NCBI RefSeq assembly: GCF_030450055.1
Contig: NZ_CP118480.1
Span: 3,657,501 to 3,721,500, forward strand
Direction of reading: 5' to 3'
DNA: 64,000 nucleotides
From: Gallaecimonas kandeliae
GTDB taxonomy: Bacteria > Pseudomonadota > Gammaproteobacteria > Enterobacterales > Gallaecimonadaceae
This document shows positions 20,191-30,858 of the stretch, piece by piece. The notes below the pieces were generated by a model that saw only the letters and a list, made by a program, of their open reading frames with translations, made no database searches and was not told where the DNA came from. The number at the start of each line of letters is the position of its first letter. Position 1 is the stretch's first letter. A program made the position numbers and the translations under genes.

Positions 20191-21315
20191 ATGATCGACA
20201 TCGACCAATACCTGACAGTGCTGGCCCGCAACGAGGGCTCGGATCTCTACCTGTCCACAGGCGCGCCGCCCTGCGCCAAGTTCCATGGCCAGCTCAAGGC
20301 CCTGGCCAAGGACGCCTTGGCCCCGGGTGAGATCGCCGAAGTGGCTGACTTCGTCATGGACGAAGAGCAGCGACTCAAGTTCAACAAGGAGCTGGAGATG
20401 AACCTGGCCCGCTCCATTCCCGGTGTCGGTCGCTTCCGGGTCAACATCTTCAAACAGCGCAACGAAGTCAGCATAGTGGCGCGCTATATCCGCAACGACA
20501 TCCCCAAGCTGGAAGACCTGGGCATGCCGGAAGTGCTCAAAGACGTGATCATGTCCAAGCGCGGCCTGGTGCTCTTCGTCGGTGCCACCGGTTCGGGCAA
20601 GTCCACCTCCCTGGCGGCCCTCATCGACTACCGTAACAGCAACGCCAGCGGCCACATCATCACCATCGAAGATCCGGTGGAGTTCGTCCACAAGCACAAG
20701 AAGAGCATCATCAACCAGCGGGAAGTGGGCACAGACACCCGCAGTTTCCATGCCGCCCTGATCAACACCCTGCGCCAGGCGCCTGACGTCATCCTCATCG
20801 GTGAGATCCGTGACCGCGAGACCATGGAGCACGCCCTCGCTTTCGCCGAAACCGGCCACCTCTGTATCTCCACCTTGCACGCCAACAACGCCAACCAGGC
20901 CCTGGACCGTATCATCAACTTCTTTCCGGAAGAGCGCCGCCCCCAGCTGCTGTTGGACCTGTCCCTGAACCTGAGGGCCTTCGTCTCCCAACGCCTGGTG
21001 CCGACGGTGGACGGCAAGCGCTGTGCCGCCGTGGAGATACTGCTGGGCACCTCCACAGTGCAGGACATGGTCAAACGCGGCGATGTCCACGCCATCAAGG
21101 AGATCATGCAGAAGTCCGAGAACCTCGGCATGCAGACCTTCGACACAGCCCTGTTCAAACTGCACATGGAAGGCAAGATCGACCTCGACCAGGCGCTGCG
21201 CAATGCCGACTCCGTCAACGACCTGCGCCTCAAGGTCAAGCTGGCCAAGAACGAAACGGCCGGCAGCGGCGCCATGGACCTGCGCCTGGAAGGGGAAGAA
21301 GGCGAGGACGAATAA
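20191..21315 (+). CDS. pilU: PilT/PilU-type twitching motility ATPase
   Basis: 374-aa hexameric ATPase that drives type IV pilus retraction. The Walker A GATGSGKST, the Asp box ITIEDPVEFVH, the Walker B region VILIGEIRDRETME and the His box LCISTLHANNANQA are intact. The acidic tail (RLEGEEGEDE) and the sequence favour PilU over PilT; no pilT or other pilus gene is adjacent. It is followed by a chemoreceptor after 100 nt, so the two may be read separately. Confidence 0.88.
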   Translation: MIDIDQYLTVLARNEGSDLYLSTGAPPCAKFHGQLKALAKDALAPGEIAEVADFVMDEEQRLKFNKELEMNLARSIPGVGRFRVNIFKQRNEVSIVARYIRNDIPKLEDLGMPEVLKDVIMSKRGLVLFVGATGSGKSTSLAALIDYRNSNASGHIITIEDPVEFVHKHKKSIINQREVGTDTRSFHAALINTLRQAPDVILIGEIRDRETMEHALAFAETGHLCISTLHANNANQALDRIINFFPEERRPQLLLDLSLNLRAFVSQRLVPTVDGKRCAAVEILLGTSTVQDMVKRGDVHAIKEIMQKSENLGMQTFDTALFKLHMEGKIDLDQALRNADSVNDLRLKVKLAKNETAGSGAMDLRLEGEEGEDE

Positions 21316-21415
21316 GGCTACTAAGACCAAAGTTCAATCAAGACCAAGGATGTTGCTGTCGATAAGGAATAAAACCGATCACGGGAAACCGGATGCCTGA
21401 AAGGGGGAGTAAGGC

Positions 21416-23098
21416 ATGAAATGGCAGATCCGCAACAAGATGCTGTTGTTGGCCGTGGTGCCGGCCATGCTGCTGGCCCTGGCCATGCAGCTGCTGGCCA
21501 GCTACGACCAGAAGGCCGAAGAAAGCCGTAGCCTGGCCGAACTGCGCCAGACCCTGGTGAAAACCAAGGAGAGTGAGCTGGTCCACTATGTGGAGTTGGC
21601 TTTCACCGCCATCAAGCCCCTCTATGACAGTCCCGACGCCAACAGCCCGGCGGTCATGGAAGAGGCCAGGAAGCGGCTCAGATCCTTGGAGTTCGGCAAG
21701 GACGGCTACATCTTCGGTTACGACGACAAGGGCACCAAGGTGTTCCAGGGCCGGGGCGGCAAGGGCGAAGGCAACAACTACTGGGATCTCCAGGACGCCA
21801 ACGGCGTCTACCTGATCCGCGACCTCATCAAAGCCGGCAAGAAAGGTGGCGACTTCGTCACCTACCATTACCCCAGGCCCGGCGCCGATAGCACCCCCTA
21901 TCCCAAACTCTCCTACGCCATCTACCTGGACAAGTGGCACTGGATGATCGGCACCGGCTTTTATATCGACGACATCGACGCCCAGATAGCTAAGCAGGCC
22001 GAACAGAGCCAGCAGGCCCTCGCCAAGCAACGATGGCAGCAAGGCGGCCTTATGGTGGTGATGCTGGCCCTGCTGGTGGTCGCCACCGCCTGGCTGGCCT
22101 CGACCCTGGTCAAGCCCCTGCGCCACCTCACCGACGGCCTCACGGATCTGGCCAGTGGCGAGGGGGATCTCACCCGCCGCCTGGACGTGGAAGGCAACGA
22201 CGAAACGGCGTTGCTGGCCCAGGCCTTCAACACCTTCGTTTCCAAGATCCACGACCTGGTTCTGGACCTCACCCGCGCCGTCCACCAGTTGCAGGAGTTG
22301 AACGGCAGGCTGAGGGCCAGCGCCCAGCAGGCCAGCGACGCCCTCAAGCTGCAGAAAACCGACGCCGAGCAGGTCTCCCACGCCATGGAGCAGATGGCAT
22401 TGGCGACCCATAACGTGGCCGAATCGGCCCAGAACGCCGCCCAGGCCACCAGGGGGACAGACGGCCAGGCCAGGGCCATGCAGGCCAACGTGGACGACAC
22501 CATAGACGCCATAGGGGGCCTGGCCCGCGACATAGAGCAGGCTGCCGGCAGCATGGAAACCCTGGGAGCCGACGTGGAGTCCATCGGCTCCATACTGGAC
22601 GTGATCCGCGCCATCGCCGAGCAGACCAACCTGCTTGCTTTGAACGCCGCCATAGAGGCGGCCAGGGCCGGCGAGCAGGGCCGCGGTTTCGCTGTGGTGG
22701 CAGACGAAGTCAGGTCCCTGGCCAGCCGCACCCAGCAGAGCACTGAGGAGATCCAGGAGAAGATAGGCCGGCTGCAGCAAGGGGCGCGGGCGGCTGTGGC
22801 CACCATGATGGAGAGCCGCAAAGGCAGCGAGAGGGCTGTGGAAAAGGTCAACGGCACAGGCGAGATCCTGGCTTCCATCACCAATGCCGTCTCAGAGATC
22901 AACGGCATGAACAACCAGATCGCCACCGCCGCCGAGGAGCAGTCCAGCATTGGTGCTGAAGTGAACCAGAACCTCGGCCGTATCAGCGGTCATATCAGTG
23001 ACACCGAGGCCCTGACCGCCCACAACAACAGCCTCTGTGGCGATCTGGACAAACTGTCAGGGGAGTTGGGGCAGCTGATCGGCCGTTTCAGGGTTTGA
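21416..23098 (+). CDS. Methyl-accepting chemotaxis protein with single Cache domain
   Basis: 560-aa chemoreceptor. Membrane helix 1 (about 8-29), a periplasmic sCache_2 domain ([53 protein letters not shown]), helix 2 (about 206-228), a HAMP linker and a long cytoplasmic coiled-coil rod follow in order. The signalling tip [20 protein letters not shown] is intact. sCache_2 domains often sense small organic acids, but the ligand is unknown. A GGGGGAG site precedes the ATG. Its 3' end overlaps a convergent gene by 11 nt. Confidence 0.94.
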   Translation: MKWQIRNKMLLLAVVPAMLLALAMQLLASYDQKAEESRSLAELRQTLVKTKESELVHYVELAFTAIKPLYDSPDANSPAVMEEARKRLRSLEFGKDGYIFGYDDKGTKVFQGRGGKGEGNNYWDLQDANGVYLIRDLIKAGKKGGDFVTYHYPRPGADSTPYPKLSYAIYLDKWHWMIGTGFYIDDIDAQIAKQAEQSQQALAKQRWQQGGLMVVMLALLVVATAWLASTLVKPLRHLTDGLTDLASGEGDLTRRLDVEGNDETALLAQAFNTFVSKIHDLVLDLTRAVHQLQELNGRLRASAQQASDALKLQKTDAEQVSHAMEQMALATHNVAESAQNAAQATRGTDGQARAMQANVDDTIDAIGGLARDIEQAAGSMETLGADVESIGSILDVIRAIAEQTNLLALNAAIEAARAGEQGRGFAVVADEVRSLASRTQQSTEEIQEKIGRLQQGARAAVATMMESRKGSERAVEKVNGTGEILASITNAVSEINGMNNQIATAAEEQSSIGAEVNQNLGRISGHISDTEALTAHNNSLCGDLDKLSGELGQLIGRFRV

Positions 23099-23411
23099 GG
23101 CGGCGTACCACGCTGTCCTGTCCTTCGACCTCAGGCCGTACCGCTTCCCGGGGACCAGGGCTGTAACGGTCGCCAAACTTGAGCCAATGCTCCTTGGGCA
23201 GGTGGATGAGGTAGAAGTACTCGCGGTGGGTGTCTGTCACCAGCCCCAGGCCCAGGGCGGCCAGCTCGAAATGGACATCGTTGATGTAGTCTATGGTGAA
23301 GCGCTGACGGCCACTCAGCTCCTGCACATCCTCCCGGGTCAGGTAGACGCCTTCCCGCACATGGCCGACGCGGGCATGCAGCCAGTGTGCGAATTCTTTG
23401 GCGCTTTTCAT
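23088..23411 (-). CDS. Conserved-looking small protein, function unknown
   Basis: 107-aa soluble protein with no signal peptide. It is predicted alpha/beta: helical N-terminus ([16 protein letters not shown]), then [21 protein letters not shown], then [14 protein letters not shown] do not recognise a family. The N-terminal part could be a small helix-turn-helix-like fold, but no clear motif supports this. Codon use matches neighbouring genes and the frame is not a shadow of an annotated gene. It converges on the chemoreceptor with an 11-nt tail overlap. Confidence 0.6.
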   Translation of the reverse strand: MKSAKEFAHWLHARVGHVREGVYLTREDVQELSGRQRFTIDYINDVHFELAALGLGLVTDTHREYFYLIHLPKEHWLKFGDRYSPGPREAVRPEVEGQDSVVRRLKP

Positions 23412-23459
23412 GATCCCTCCACACTGCGCCTGCCCATGACTTTGTTATAGCAAAGCCGG

Positions 23460-24896
23460 TCAGATCAACCGCAGAGAGATCCCTGATGTGTGAAAAAGGC
23501 CCTGCTCTTCCTCCAGCATGGAACTGAGCAACGGCCGCTGCGCCAGCCAAGGGACAGGCAAGGCAAGCACCAGCTCGTTATCCTGGCTATGCAATTGGAT
23601 GCCTTCAGGCGGGTCCTGGCGGCTGGCACAGAGCAGTATGGCCAGGCGCAGCAGGGCGGCCGGCAGCAGCAGGCGCCTTGGGAGCCCGTCCAGGGAGCCT
23701 TCCTGGTGGGCCAGCAGGGCCACCAGATCGCGGCGCTCGTGCTGGTTGAAGCCGGGAAGATCCAGGTGGTTGAGCAGGTAGGCGCCGTGATCGGCCGCCT
23801 GCTTGAAGCCCACTGCCAGCCCCAGCTCATGGAGCCTGGCGGCAGCGGCCGCCAGCGCCACTTGCTCGGGGTCGAGGGAGAGGGGCGCCAGGGCGCTAAC
23901 CAGCTCGGCCACCCTTTCCCCCTGGCTTTCGTCCAAGGAGAAACGGGCGCTGATGGCGGCCAGGGTACGGCTGCGCACATCCAACTCCGGTGCCGGCAAG
24001 AGGCCATAGATGACCCCTTCGCGCAAGGCACCGCCAGAGGCTTCCATGGCGCTGACGGCCAGGCTCTCGAAGATGGCGATAAGGATGGCGAGGCCCGCCG
24101 CAAAGACCGGCTTACGCTCTTCCATCAAGCCAGGCATGGCCAGGCTGTCCATGTGGCCGCAGGCGACAGTGGTCGCCAGGGTTTGGCGCAGCCGCGCCAG
24201 GGTCAGGGTCTCGTTCTCCCCCCTTGCCAGCTGCACTTCCTGGACGGCCTGGACCGAGCCGGAAGCGCCGACGCAGTGGTCCCAGCCCAACGCGAGGTAA
24301 TGGTCGCGCAGCGGGGTCAGCTTGCTTTGCGCGGCCGCTATGGCGGCATCGAAGGCCTGCTGGCTGAGGTTGCCGTCGGCGAAGTAACGGTTCTGGAAAG
24401 TGACGCAGCCCATCTCCAGGCTTTGCAGCTTTTCGGGGGCGAAGTCGGTGCCGATCACCAGTTCGGTGGAGGCACCGCCGATGTCGACCACCAGTCGCCG
24501 GCCTTCCTGGCCGCTGGTGTGGGCGACGCCCTGGTAGATGAGGGCCGCCTCTTCCTCGCCGCTGATCACCTGGATGGGGCAACCGAGGATGCGCTCACCT
24601 TCGCGAAGGAAGGTATCGGCGTTCCTGGCATAGCGAAGGGTGGCGGTAGCCACCACCCTCACCTGCTCTGAAGGTATGCCCTGCAGCCGCTCGGCGAAGA
24701 GGGTCAGGCATTGCCAGCCCCTTTCCATGGCTTCGAGGGACAGCTGGTAGCTGTCGTCCAGGCCGGCAGCCAGGCGCACCTTGCGCTTGACCTTGGCCAG
24801 GGTCTGCACCTGGCCGTGGCAGGAACGGGCTACCAGCATGTGGAAGCTGTTGGAGCCGAGATCGATGGCCGCATAGAGCGGACTGACGGCACCCAA
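23460..24896 (-). CDS. gppA: Exopolyphosphatase / guanosine-5'-triphosphate,3'-diphosphate pyrophosphatase
   Basis: 478-aa Ppx/GppA phosphatase of the actin-like ATPase fold, converting pppGpp to ppGpp and acting on polyphosphate. The phosphate-binding motifs are AAIDLGSNSFHMLV and VVDIGGASTELVIG. The C-terminus is the HD-like helical domain. I chose TTG 24896: it gives MGAVSPLYAAIDLG, aligning with the E. coli start MGSTSSLYAAIDLG, and GAGG overlapping the rhlB stop lies 8 nt upstream. Longer frames would run far into rhlB. It forms an operon with rhlB, as in E. coli. Confidence 0.95.
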   Translation of the reverse strand: MGAVSPLYAAIDLGSNSFHMLVARSCHGQVQTLAKVKRKVRLAAGLDDSYQLSLEAMERGWQCLTLFAERLQGIPSEQVRVVATATLRYARNADTFLREGERILGCPIQVISGEEEAALIYQGVAHTSGQEGRRLVVDIGGASTELVIGTDFAPEKLQSLEMGCVTFQNRYFADGNLSQQAFDAAIAAAQSKLTPLRDHYLALGWDHCVGASGSVQAVQEVQLARGENETLTLARLRQTLATTVACGHMDSLAMPGLMEERKPVFAAGLAILIAIFESLAVSAMEASGGALREGVIYGLLPAPELDVRSRTLAAISARFSLDESQGERVAELVSALAPLSLDPEQVALAAAAARLHELGLAVGFKQAADHGAYLLNHLDLPGFNQHERRDLVALLAHQEGSLDGLPRRLLLPAALLRLAILLCASRQDPPEGIQLHSQDNELVLALPVPWLAQRPLLSSMLEEEQGLFHTSGISLRLI

Positions 24897-24906
24897 GCCT
24901 CTTGCC

Positions 24907-26211
24907 TCAGTTTGAGGAGGGACGGCGCGGACCGCGGCTACGGCCCCTGTTGCCACCACCGTCACGGCCACCGCCACTACGACCATGGCCAGGCCTGTCG
25001 CGGCCGGCCCTATGCAGGCGCAGCGGCGGCTTGAGGTCGGTCAGCAGGGCGTCGTGGCGGTACTGGGTCACGGGGATCTCGTGCCCTATGTACTCCTCGA
25101 TGGCCGGCAGGTTGAAGACGTACTCTTCACAGGCCAGGCTGACGGCATGGCCTGAGGCGCCGGCGCGGCCGGTACGGCCGATGCGGTGCACATAGTCTTC
25201 GCAATCGTCGGGCAGGTCGAAGTTGTAGACATGGGTCACGGCCGGGATGTGCAGGCCCCTGGCCGCCACGTCGGTGGCCACCAGTATGTCCAGCTTGCCC
25301 TGGGTGAAGTCCTCGAGGATCTTGAGGCGCTTCTTCTGGGGCACGTCACCTGTCAGCAGGCCCACCCTGTGGCCGTCGGCCGCCAGATGGCCCCAGACCC
25401 GCTCGCAGACGATCTTGGTGTTGGCGAAGACGATGGCCTTGTCCGGCCAGTCTTCTTCCATCAGGGTCAGCAGCAGCTTGAACTTGTCTTCCTTGGACGG
25501 ATAGAAGAGTTCTTCGGTGATGCGGGCGCCAGTTTTCTGCTCCGGCTCCACCTGCACGTGCTCGGGGGTGTTCATGTGTTCGTAGGCCAGTTCCTGCACC
25601 TTGAAGGAGAGGGTGGCGGAGAACAGCAGGTTCAGGCGCTGGGCCGGATCCGGCATGCGCCTGAACAGGTAACGGATATCCTTGATGAAGCCCAGGTCGA
25701 ACATGCGGTCGGCTTCGTCCAACACCACCACCTGGATGGCCTTGAGGTCGAAGACGCCCTGCTTGAAGTAGTCGATGATGCGGCCTGTGGTGCCGATCAG
25801 GACGTCCACGCCCTCTTCCAACTGTTTGCGTTGGCTGTCGTAGCCCTCACCGCCGTAGATTAGGCCCATCGTAAAATTCGATGCCTTGGCCATGGCGACC
25901 GCATCCTTGTGGATCTGGATGGCCAGTTCCCGGGTCGGGGCCATGATGATGGCACGGGGTTGTTGCGGGGTGCGATCGGCTGAGGCGGGATGTGTTAACA
26001 GATGGTGGAAGGTGGCGGCGAGGAAGGCAATTGTCTTGCCTGTGCCCGTTTGTGCTTGACCGGCAACGTCTTTTCCCTGGAGCGCTATGGGCAGGGACAG
26101 CGCCTGTATGGGTGTGCAATTGTGAAAACCCTTCTCGGCGAGGGCCTTCAACACCGGTTCTGCTAGGCCAAGTTCATCGAACTTGGTTTCGGTTAAATGT
26201 GTCTTTGTCAT
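24907..26211 (-). CDS. rhlB: ATP-dependent RNA helicase RhlB
   Basis: 434-aa DEAD-box helicase of the RNA degradosome. The Q motif [18 protein letters not shown], motif I AQTGTGKT, Ia [21 protein letters not shown] and [10 protein letters not shown] are all present. The C-terminal tail is Arg/Gly-rich ([18 protein letters not shown]), typical for RNase E and RNA contact. It is divergent from trxA and followed 10 nt later by gppA. Confidence 0.97.
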   Translation of the reverse strand: MTKTHLTETKFDELGLAEPVLKALAEKGFHNCTPIQALSLPIALQGKDVAGQAQTGTGKTIAFLAATFHHLLTHPASADRTPQQPRAIIMAPTRELAIQIHKDAVAMAKASNFTMGLIYGGEGYDSQRKQLEEGVDVLIGTTGRIIDYFKQGVFDLKAIQVVVLDEADRMFDLGFIKDIRYLFRRMPDPAQRLNLLFSATLSFKVQELAYEHMNTPEHVQVEPEQKTGARITEELFYPSKEDKFKLLLTLMEEDWPDKAIVFANTKIVCERVWGHLAADGHRVGLLTGDVPQKKRLKILEDFTQGKLDILVATDVAARGLHIPAVTHVYNFDLPDDCEDYVHRIGRTGRAGASGHAVSLACEEYVFNLPAIEEYIGHEIPVTQYRHDALLTDLKPPLRLHRAGRDRPGHGRSGGGRDGGGNRGRSRGPRRPSSN

Positions 26212-26237
26212 AGGCTTCCAAGCATATCAGCTTCGAC

Positions 26238-26266
26238 TTGCAATGAGGAACAGATTCCATTGAAAT
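26238..26266 (+). promoter_or_regulatory. Candidate sigma-70 promoter for trxA
   Basis: TTGCAA (26238-26243), 17 nt and TGAAAT (26261-26266) lie between rhlB and trxA. Each hexamer matches consensus at four of six positions. Confidence 0.4.
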
Positions 26267-26328
26267 AGGCCCAGCTAGCGCCGAGGCCGCTATTTCGCCC
26301 CGTGTCGCATAACCCTTTGGAGATAGCC

Positions 26329-26655
26329 ATGAGCGATAAAATTGTTCACTTGAGCGACGACAGTTTCGAGAGCGATGTCCTGCAAGCTCAGGGCCCCGTC
26401 CTGGTCGATTTCTGGGCCGAGTGGTGTGGTCCCTGCAAGATGATCGCCCCCGTTCTGGACGACGTCGCTGAAGAATATGCTGGCCGCCTCACCGTCGCCA
26501 AGCTCAATATCGATCAAAACAGCGACACCCCGCCGAAATTCGGTATCCGTGGTATCCCGACCCTGCTGCTGTTCAAGAACGGCCAGGTCGCTGCCACCAA
26601 AGTCGGAGCCCTGTCCAAGACCCAACTCAAAGAGTTCCTGGACACCAATATCTAA
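26329..26655 (+). CDS. trxA: Thioredoxin 1
   Basis: 108-aa cytoplasmic thiol-disulfide oxidoreductase with the active site WCGPCK and the cis-Pro motif [10 protein letters not shown] chose the ATG at 26329 because GGAGAT lies 6 nt before it and the length equals E. coli TrxA (109). A 9-codon upstream extension starting at 26302 has no ribosome-binding site. The gene sits between rhlB and rho, the standard order in this group. Confidence 0.98.
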   Translation: MSDKIVHLSDDSFESDVLQAQGPVLVDFWAEWCGPCKMIAPVLDDVAEEYAGRLTVAKLNIDQNSDTPPKFGIRGIPTLLLFKNGQVAATKVGALSKTQLKEFLDTNI

Positions 26656-26664
26656 GCCCGACCA

Positions 26665-26700
26665 CAAGGCGCCGCCAGGCGCCTTGTTCGTTATTGTTGC
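26665..26700 (+). terminator. Terminator between trxA and rho
   Basis: Perfect stem CAAGGCGCC / GGCGCCTTG (26665-26686) followed by a loosely T-rich run. Confidence 0.7.
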
Positions 26701-26834
26701 CTTTTTGTCCTAGACGCGGTCCAGGTTCACTGCTAATTTAGACCCGTTACTTCCCTTCATGCCCTTCCTGTATTCACGCCGGGGCGTGGAAATTTCCCGT
26801 TTGATACCAAAACGTTGAATAACAACCCACCACT

Positions 26835-28100
26835 ATGAATCTAACCGAATTAAAGAACACGCCAGTTTCGGAACTGGTAGCCCTGGCCGATGAAATGGGC
26901 CTGGAAAACATGGCGCGGGCGCGCAAACAGGACATCATCTTCGCCATCCTCAAGGCCCATGCCAAATCAGGGGAAGACATTTTCGGTGATGGCGTCCTGG
27001 AAATACTGCAGGACGGTTTTGGTTTCCTCCGCAGCGCAGATTCTTCCTACTTGGCCGGCCCAGACGACATTTATGTCTCTCCCAGCCAGATCCGTCGTTT
27101 CAACCTGCGCACCGGTGACACCATTTCCGGCAAGATCCGGCCCCCCAAGGAAGGCGAGCGCTATTTCGCGCTGCTCAAGGTCAGCGAAGTCAACTTCGAC
27201 CGCCCGGAAAACTCCCGCAACAAGATCCTCTTCGAAAACCTCACTCCCCTGCACGCCAACAGCCGCATGCGCATGGAGAGGGGCAACGGCAGTAAAGAGG
27301 ACATCACTGCCCGGGTCCTGGACTTGGCCTCCCCCATCGGCATGGGCCAGCGCGGCCTGATCGTCGCGCCGCCCAAGGCCGGTAAGACCATACTGCTGCA
27401 GAACATCGCCCAGAGCATCACCTACAACCACCCCGAGTGCGTCTTGATAGTGTTGCTCATCGACGAGCGTCCCGAAGAAGTGACCGAGATGCAGCGCCTG
27501 GTCAAAGGCGAAGTGGTGGCCTCCACCTTCGACGAGCCGGCCAGCCGCCACGTGCAGGTAGCCGAGATGGTCATCGAGAAGGCCAAGCGCCTGGTCGAGC
27601 ATAAGAAGGACGTGGTGATCCTGCTGGACTCCATCACCCGTCTGGCCCGCGCCTACAACACCGTCGTGCCCAGCTCCGGCAAGGTACTGACCGGTGGTGT
27701 GGACGCCAACGCCCTGCACAAGCCCAAGCGCTTCTTCGGCGCCGCCCGTAACGTCGAGGAAGGCGGCAGCCTGACCATCATCGCCACCGCCCTGATCGAC
27801 ACCGGCTCCAAGATGGACGAAGTCATCTACGAGGAGTTCAAGGGCACCGGCAACATGGAACTGCACCTGTCCCGCAAGATAGCCGAGAAGCGCGTCTTCC
27901 CGGCCATCGACTTCAACCGCTCCGGCACCCGCCGCGAAGAGTTGCTGTGCCGCGACGACGAGCTGCAGAAGATGTGGATACTGCGCAAGATCCTGCACCC
28001 CATGGACGAGATCACCGCCATGGAGTTCCTCATCGACAAGCTGTCCATGACCAAGACCAACGACGAGTTCTTCGAAGCCATGAAGCGCTCCAAGAGCTGA
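26835..28100 (+). CDS. rho: Transcription termination factor Rho
   Basis: 421-aa hexameric RNA-dependent ATPase (E. coli 419). The N-terminal helix bundle with [20 protein letters not shown], the RNA-binding OB fold ([18 protein letters not shown]), the Walker A APPKAGKT and the Q/R loops ([20 protein letters not shown]) are complete. The 150-nt leader after the trxA terminator may carry the autoregulatory Rho-dependent signal known for rho genes; I see no fixed motif for it. Confidence 0.99.
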   Translation: MNLTELKNTPVSELVALADEMGLENMARARKQDIIFAILKAHAKSGEDIFGDGVLEILQDGFGFLRSADSSYLAGPDDIYVSPSQIRRFNLRTGDTISGKIRPPKEGERYFALLKVSEVNFDRPENSRNKILFENLTPLHANSRMRMERGNGSKEDITARVLDLASPIGMGQRGLIVAPPKAGKTILLQNIAQSITYNHPECVLIVLLIDERPEEVTEMQRLVKGEVVASTFDEPASRHVQVAEMVIEKAKRLVEHKKDVVILLDSITRLARAYNTVVPSSGKVLTGGVDANALHKPKRFFGAARNVEEGGSLTIIATALIDTGSKMDEVIYEEFKGTGNMELHLSRKIAEKRVFPAIDFNRSGTRREELLCRDDELQKMWILRKILHPMDEITAMEFLIDKLSMTKTNDEFFEAMKRSKS

Positions 28101-28113
28101 GTCCTGTCGAGAG

Positions 28114-28146
28114 AAAAAACGGTCGCCCAGGCGGCCGTTTTTTTTT
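28114..28146. terminator. Terminator after rho
   Basis: Stem AAAAAACGGTCGC / GCGGCCGTTTTTT with loop CCAG (one G-U pair) and a long T run to 28146. The A-run side could serve the convergent Lrp-type gene. Confidence 0.9.
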
Positions 28147-28158
28147 ACCTCTTAGCGG

Positions 28159-28602
28159 CTAGAGCCTCTCATCCTTGGGCGAGTCCATCACCACCATGGT
28201 AGTGATGGCGTCGACCTGGGGACATTCACCCAGGACATTGGCGTGGAAGCGCTTGTAGGAGGCCAGGTCCCGGGTTTCCACCCTCAGCAGGTATTCGCTC
28301 ATGCCGGTGATGTTGTGGCACTCGGTGACCTCGTCGGCGAAACGGACCTGCTCCTCGAAGGCCAACTGGGAGGCCTTGCTGTGGTTGGACAGGCCCACAG
28401 ACACATAGGCCACGAAACCTATCCCCAGTTTGCCGTTGTCCAGCACCGCCCTGTAACCCTTGATAATGCCGGCGCGCTCCAGCTCCTGGACTCGCCGCAG
28501 GGTAGCCGAGGGTGACAGGCCGATGCGCTCGGCCAGCTCCACATTGGCGATACGGCCATCCCTTTTCAGGCTGTGCAATATTCCTTCGTCAAATTTATCC
28601 AT
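28159..28602 (-). CDS. Lrp/AsnC family transcriptional regulator
   Basis: 147-aa regulator. An N-terminal winged helix (DGRIANVELAERIGLSPSATLRRVQELERAGII) precedes an RAM/AsnC ligand-binding domain (VDAITTMVVMD at the end). It is divergent from a LysE-type exporter, the classic arrangement in which the Lrp-type protein controls amino-acid export. Two direct repeats in the intergenic region are candidate sites. Confidence 0.92.
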   Translation of the reverse strand: MDKFDEGILHSLKRDGRIANVELAERIGLSPSATLRRVQELERAGIIKGYRAVLDNGKLGIGFVAYVSVGLSNHSKASQLAFEEQVRFADEVTECHNITGMSEYLLRVETRDLASYKRFHANVLGECPQVDAITTMVVMDSPKDERL

Positions 28603-28713
28603 AGCGATTATTTATTGCGAAAATCATCTTAACCAAACAAATTTAAGCACCTTATTGCGACCGGCTCCAAGTACCATTTTCTGGTCTCTGCCTTTCCTCA
28701 AGAGGAGCCTGTC
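28603..28713. promoter_or_regulatory. Divergent regulatory region, direct repeats TTATTGCGA
   Basis: AT-rich 111 nt between the Lrp-type regulator and the LysE-type exporter. TTATTGCGA occurs at 28612-28620 and again at 28652-28660, exactly 40 nt apart (about four helical turns), which would place both on the same face for an Lrp-type octamer. AGAGGAG precedes the exporter ATG. Confidence 0.4.
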
Positions 28714-29298
28714 ATGCCGCTGGAACAGCTCTGGACCTTGGTCCTGTTCGCCTTCGCCACCACCTTCTCGCCCGGCCCGAACAACATCATGCTGATGACC
28801 TCAGGGGCCAACGTGGGTTTCTGGCGTTCCCTTCCCCACATGCTGGGGGTCGTGATCGGCTTCAGCCTGATGGTGATACTGGTGGGGTTGGGGCTGACCG
28901 GGCTCTTCACGGCTTATCCCTGGCTCCACCAGGTGCTCAAGGTGGCCGGCATGCTTTACCTGGCCTACCTGGCGGTGAAGATAGCCTTCAGCAAGCCCAG
29001 GGAGGTCGGTGTTTCCTACAGACCCATGGGCTTCTGGGCCGCCGCCGCCTTCCAATGGGTGAATCCCAAGGGCTGGACCATGGCCCTGACGGCCGTCAGC
29101 CTCTACAACCCCGCCGCCACCTGGCTGGCCCTAGGCTTGATAGCCCTGGTCTTTGCCAGCATCAACCTGCCCTCCGTCTGCGTCTGGACAGCCGCCGGCA
29201 GCCAGCTCAGCCGGCTCTTGTCCCAGCCACACTGGCTGAGGCGCTTCAACCTGCTGATGGCGGTCCTGCTGCTGGGCTCGACACTGCCGCTGCTCTAG
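28714..29298 (+). CDS. LysE family amino-acid exporter
   Basis: 194-aa inner-membrane exporter with six predicted helices and the family signature FSPGPNNIMLMTSGANVGFWRSLPHMLGV near the N-terminus (TFSPGPNNIML). PKGWTMALTAVSLY matches the second conserved segment. The substrate is unknown; the divergent Lrp-type regulator supports amino-acid export. Confidence 0.9.
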   Translation: MPLEQLWTLVLFAFATTFSPGPNNIMLMTSGANVGFWRSLPHMLGVVIGFSLMVILVGLGLTGLFTAYPWLHQVLKVAGMLYLAYLAVKIAFSKPREVGVSYRPMGFWAAAAFQWVNPKGWTMALTAVSLYNPAATWLALGLIALVFASINLPSVCVWTAAGSQLSRLLSQPHWLRRFNLLMAVLLLGSTLPLL

Positions 29299-29341
29299 CC
29301 GGGAGGCCGTGCCCCGGGCTGCGCTCGGGCCCGCAGAAGGC

Positions 29342-29347
29342 TATAAT
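29342..29347 (+). promoter_or_regulatory. Candidate -10 box for ubiD-fre
   Basis: Perfect TATAAT at 29342-29347, 18 nt before the ubiD ATG. No convincing -35 at 16-18 nt spacing. Confidence 0.35.
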
Positions 29348-29364
29348 GGCGCCACTTCGCCCAC

Positions 29365-30852
29365 ATGGCAGATAACATGAAATACAAGGACCTGCGGGAC
29401 TTCATCGAGCAGCTCGAACAGATGGGCGAGCTCAAGCGCATCAAGCACCCCATCAGCACCGAACTGGAAATGACGGAGATCGCCGATCGCACCCTGCGTG
29501 CCGGTGGCCCGGCCCTGCTTTTCGAGAACCCTGTGGGCCACAACATGCCGGTGCTGGCCAACCTCTTCGGCACCCCCAAGCGGGTGGCCCTGGGCATGGG
29601 CCAGGAAGACGTCAGCGCCCTGCGTGAAGTGGGCAAGTTGCTGGCCTACCTCAAGGAACCCGAGCCGCCCAAGGGCTTCAAGGAACTCTGGGACAAGCTG
29701 CCGGTGTTCAAGCAGGTGCTGAACATGCCGGTCAAACGCCTCAAGTCCGCCCTCTGCCAGGAAGTGGTGCTGGAAGGCGACCAGGTGAACCTCGACGCCA
29801 TCCCCATCCAGAAGTGCTGGCCTGACGACATAGCGCCGTTGATGACCTGGGGCCTCACCGTCACCAAGGGCCCCTACAAGGAGCGCCAGAACCTCGGCAT
29901 CTACCGCCAGCAGAAGCTGGGCAAGAACAAGCTGATCATGCGCTGGCTATCCCACCGCGGCGGCGCCCTGGATTTCGCCGAATGGAAGGAAGCCCACCCG
30001 GGCGAGAAGTTCCCTGTGGTAGTGGCCTTCGGCGCCGACCCCGCGACCATCCTCGGCGCCGTGACCCCTGTTCCTGACAGCCTCTCCGAATACGCCTTCG
30101 CCGGCCTCTTGCGCGGCAACAAGACCGAAGTGGTCAAGGCCGTCAGCTGCGACCTCGAAGTGCCGGCCGGCGCCGAGATAGTGCTGGAAGGCTATATCGA
30201 CCCGGAAGAGACCCACATGGAAGGGCCCTTCGGGGACCACACCGGCTACTACAACGAGCAGGAACGCCACGCGGTGTTCACCGTCACCCACATCACCAGG
30301 CGCAAGGACGCCATCTACCATTCCACCTACACCGGCCGTCCGCCGGACGAACCTGCGGTGCTGGGAGTGGCGCTGAACGAGGTGTTCGTGCCCATACTGC
30401 AGAAGCAGTTCCCGGAGATAGTGGACTTCTACCTGCCCCCCGAGGGCTGCAGCTACCGGATGGCGGTGGTGACCATGAAGAAGCGCTACCCCGGCCACGC
30501 CAAGCGGGTGATGCTGGGGGTCTGGTCCTTCCTGCGCCAGTTCATGTACACCAAGTTCGTCATCGTCTGTGACGACGACATCGACGCCCGCAACTGGCAG
30601 GACGTGATCTGGGCCATCACCACCCGCATGGATCCCAAGCGGGATACGGTGCTGATCGACAACACCCCCATCGACTTTTTGGATTTCGCCTCGCCGGAAG
30701 CGGGCCTAGGGTCCAAGATGGGGTTGGATGCCACCAACAAGTGGCCAGGGGAAGTGCATCGCGAATGGGGCAGGCCCATAGTGCAGGACCCGGCCGTGGT
30801 GGCCCGTATCGACGCCATCTGGGACCAGCTTGGCATCCTCGACAACAACTGA
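29365..30852 (+). CDS. ubiD: 4-hydroxy-3-polyprenylbenzoate decarboxylase UbiD
   Basis: 495-aa prenylated-FMN-dependent decarboxylase of the ubiquinone pathway (E. coli 497). Family motifs include [42 protein letters not shown] (with the catalytic Glu-Arg-Glu region) and [16 protein letters not shown]. The start [13 protein letters not shown] parallels E. coli MDAMKYNDLRDF; the second ATG at 29377 cannot be excluded. No ubiX is in the window. Followed by fre, as in E. coli. Confidence 0.97.
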   Translation: MADNMKYKDLRDFIEQLEQMGELKRIKHPISTELEMTEIADRTLRAGGPALLFENPVGHNMPVLANLFGTPKRVALGMGQEDVSALREVGKLLAYLKEPEPPKGFKELWDKLPVFKQVLNMPVKRLKSALCQEVVLEGDQVNLDAIPIQKCWPDDIAPLMTWGLTVTKGPYKERQNLGIYRQQKLGKNKLIMRWLSHRGGALDFAEWKEAHPGEKFPVVVAFGADPATILGAVTPVPDSLSEYAFAGLLRGNKTEVVKAVSCDLEVPAGAEIVLEGYIDPEETHMEGPFGDHTGYYNEQERHAVFTVTHITRRKDAIYHSTYTGRPPDEPAVLGVALNEVFVPILQKQFPEIVDFYLPPEGCSYRMAVVTMKKRYPGHAKRVMLGVWSFLRQFMYTKFVIVCDDDIDARNWQDVIWAITTRMDPKRDTVLIDNTPIDFLDFASPEAGLGSKMGLDATNKWPGEVHREWGRPIVQDPAVVARIDAIWDQLGILDNN

Positions 30853-30858
30853 GTGCTT

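Noticed and set aside
21316-21415. Possible c-di-GMP (GEMM) riboswitch before the chemoreceptor
   Set aside because: The GGGAAACCGGAT stretch is suggestive, but the 100-nt leader is too short and lacks the two conserved helices.
24887-24986. Longer gppA start 30 codons upstream
   Set aside because: It would overlap the Arg/Gly tail of rhlB by about 80 nt and has Val/Ala-rich shadow sequence; TTG 24896 aligns with E. coli GppA.
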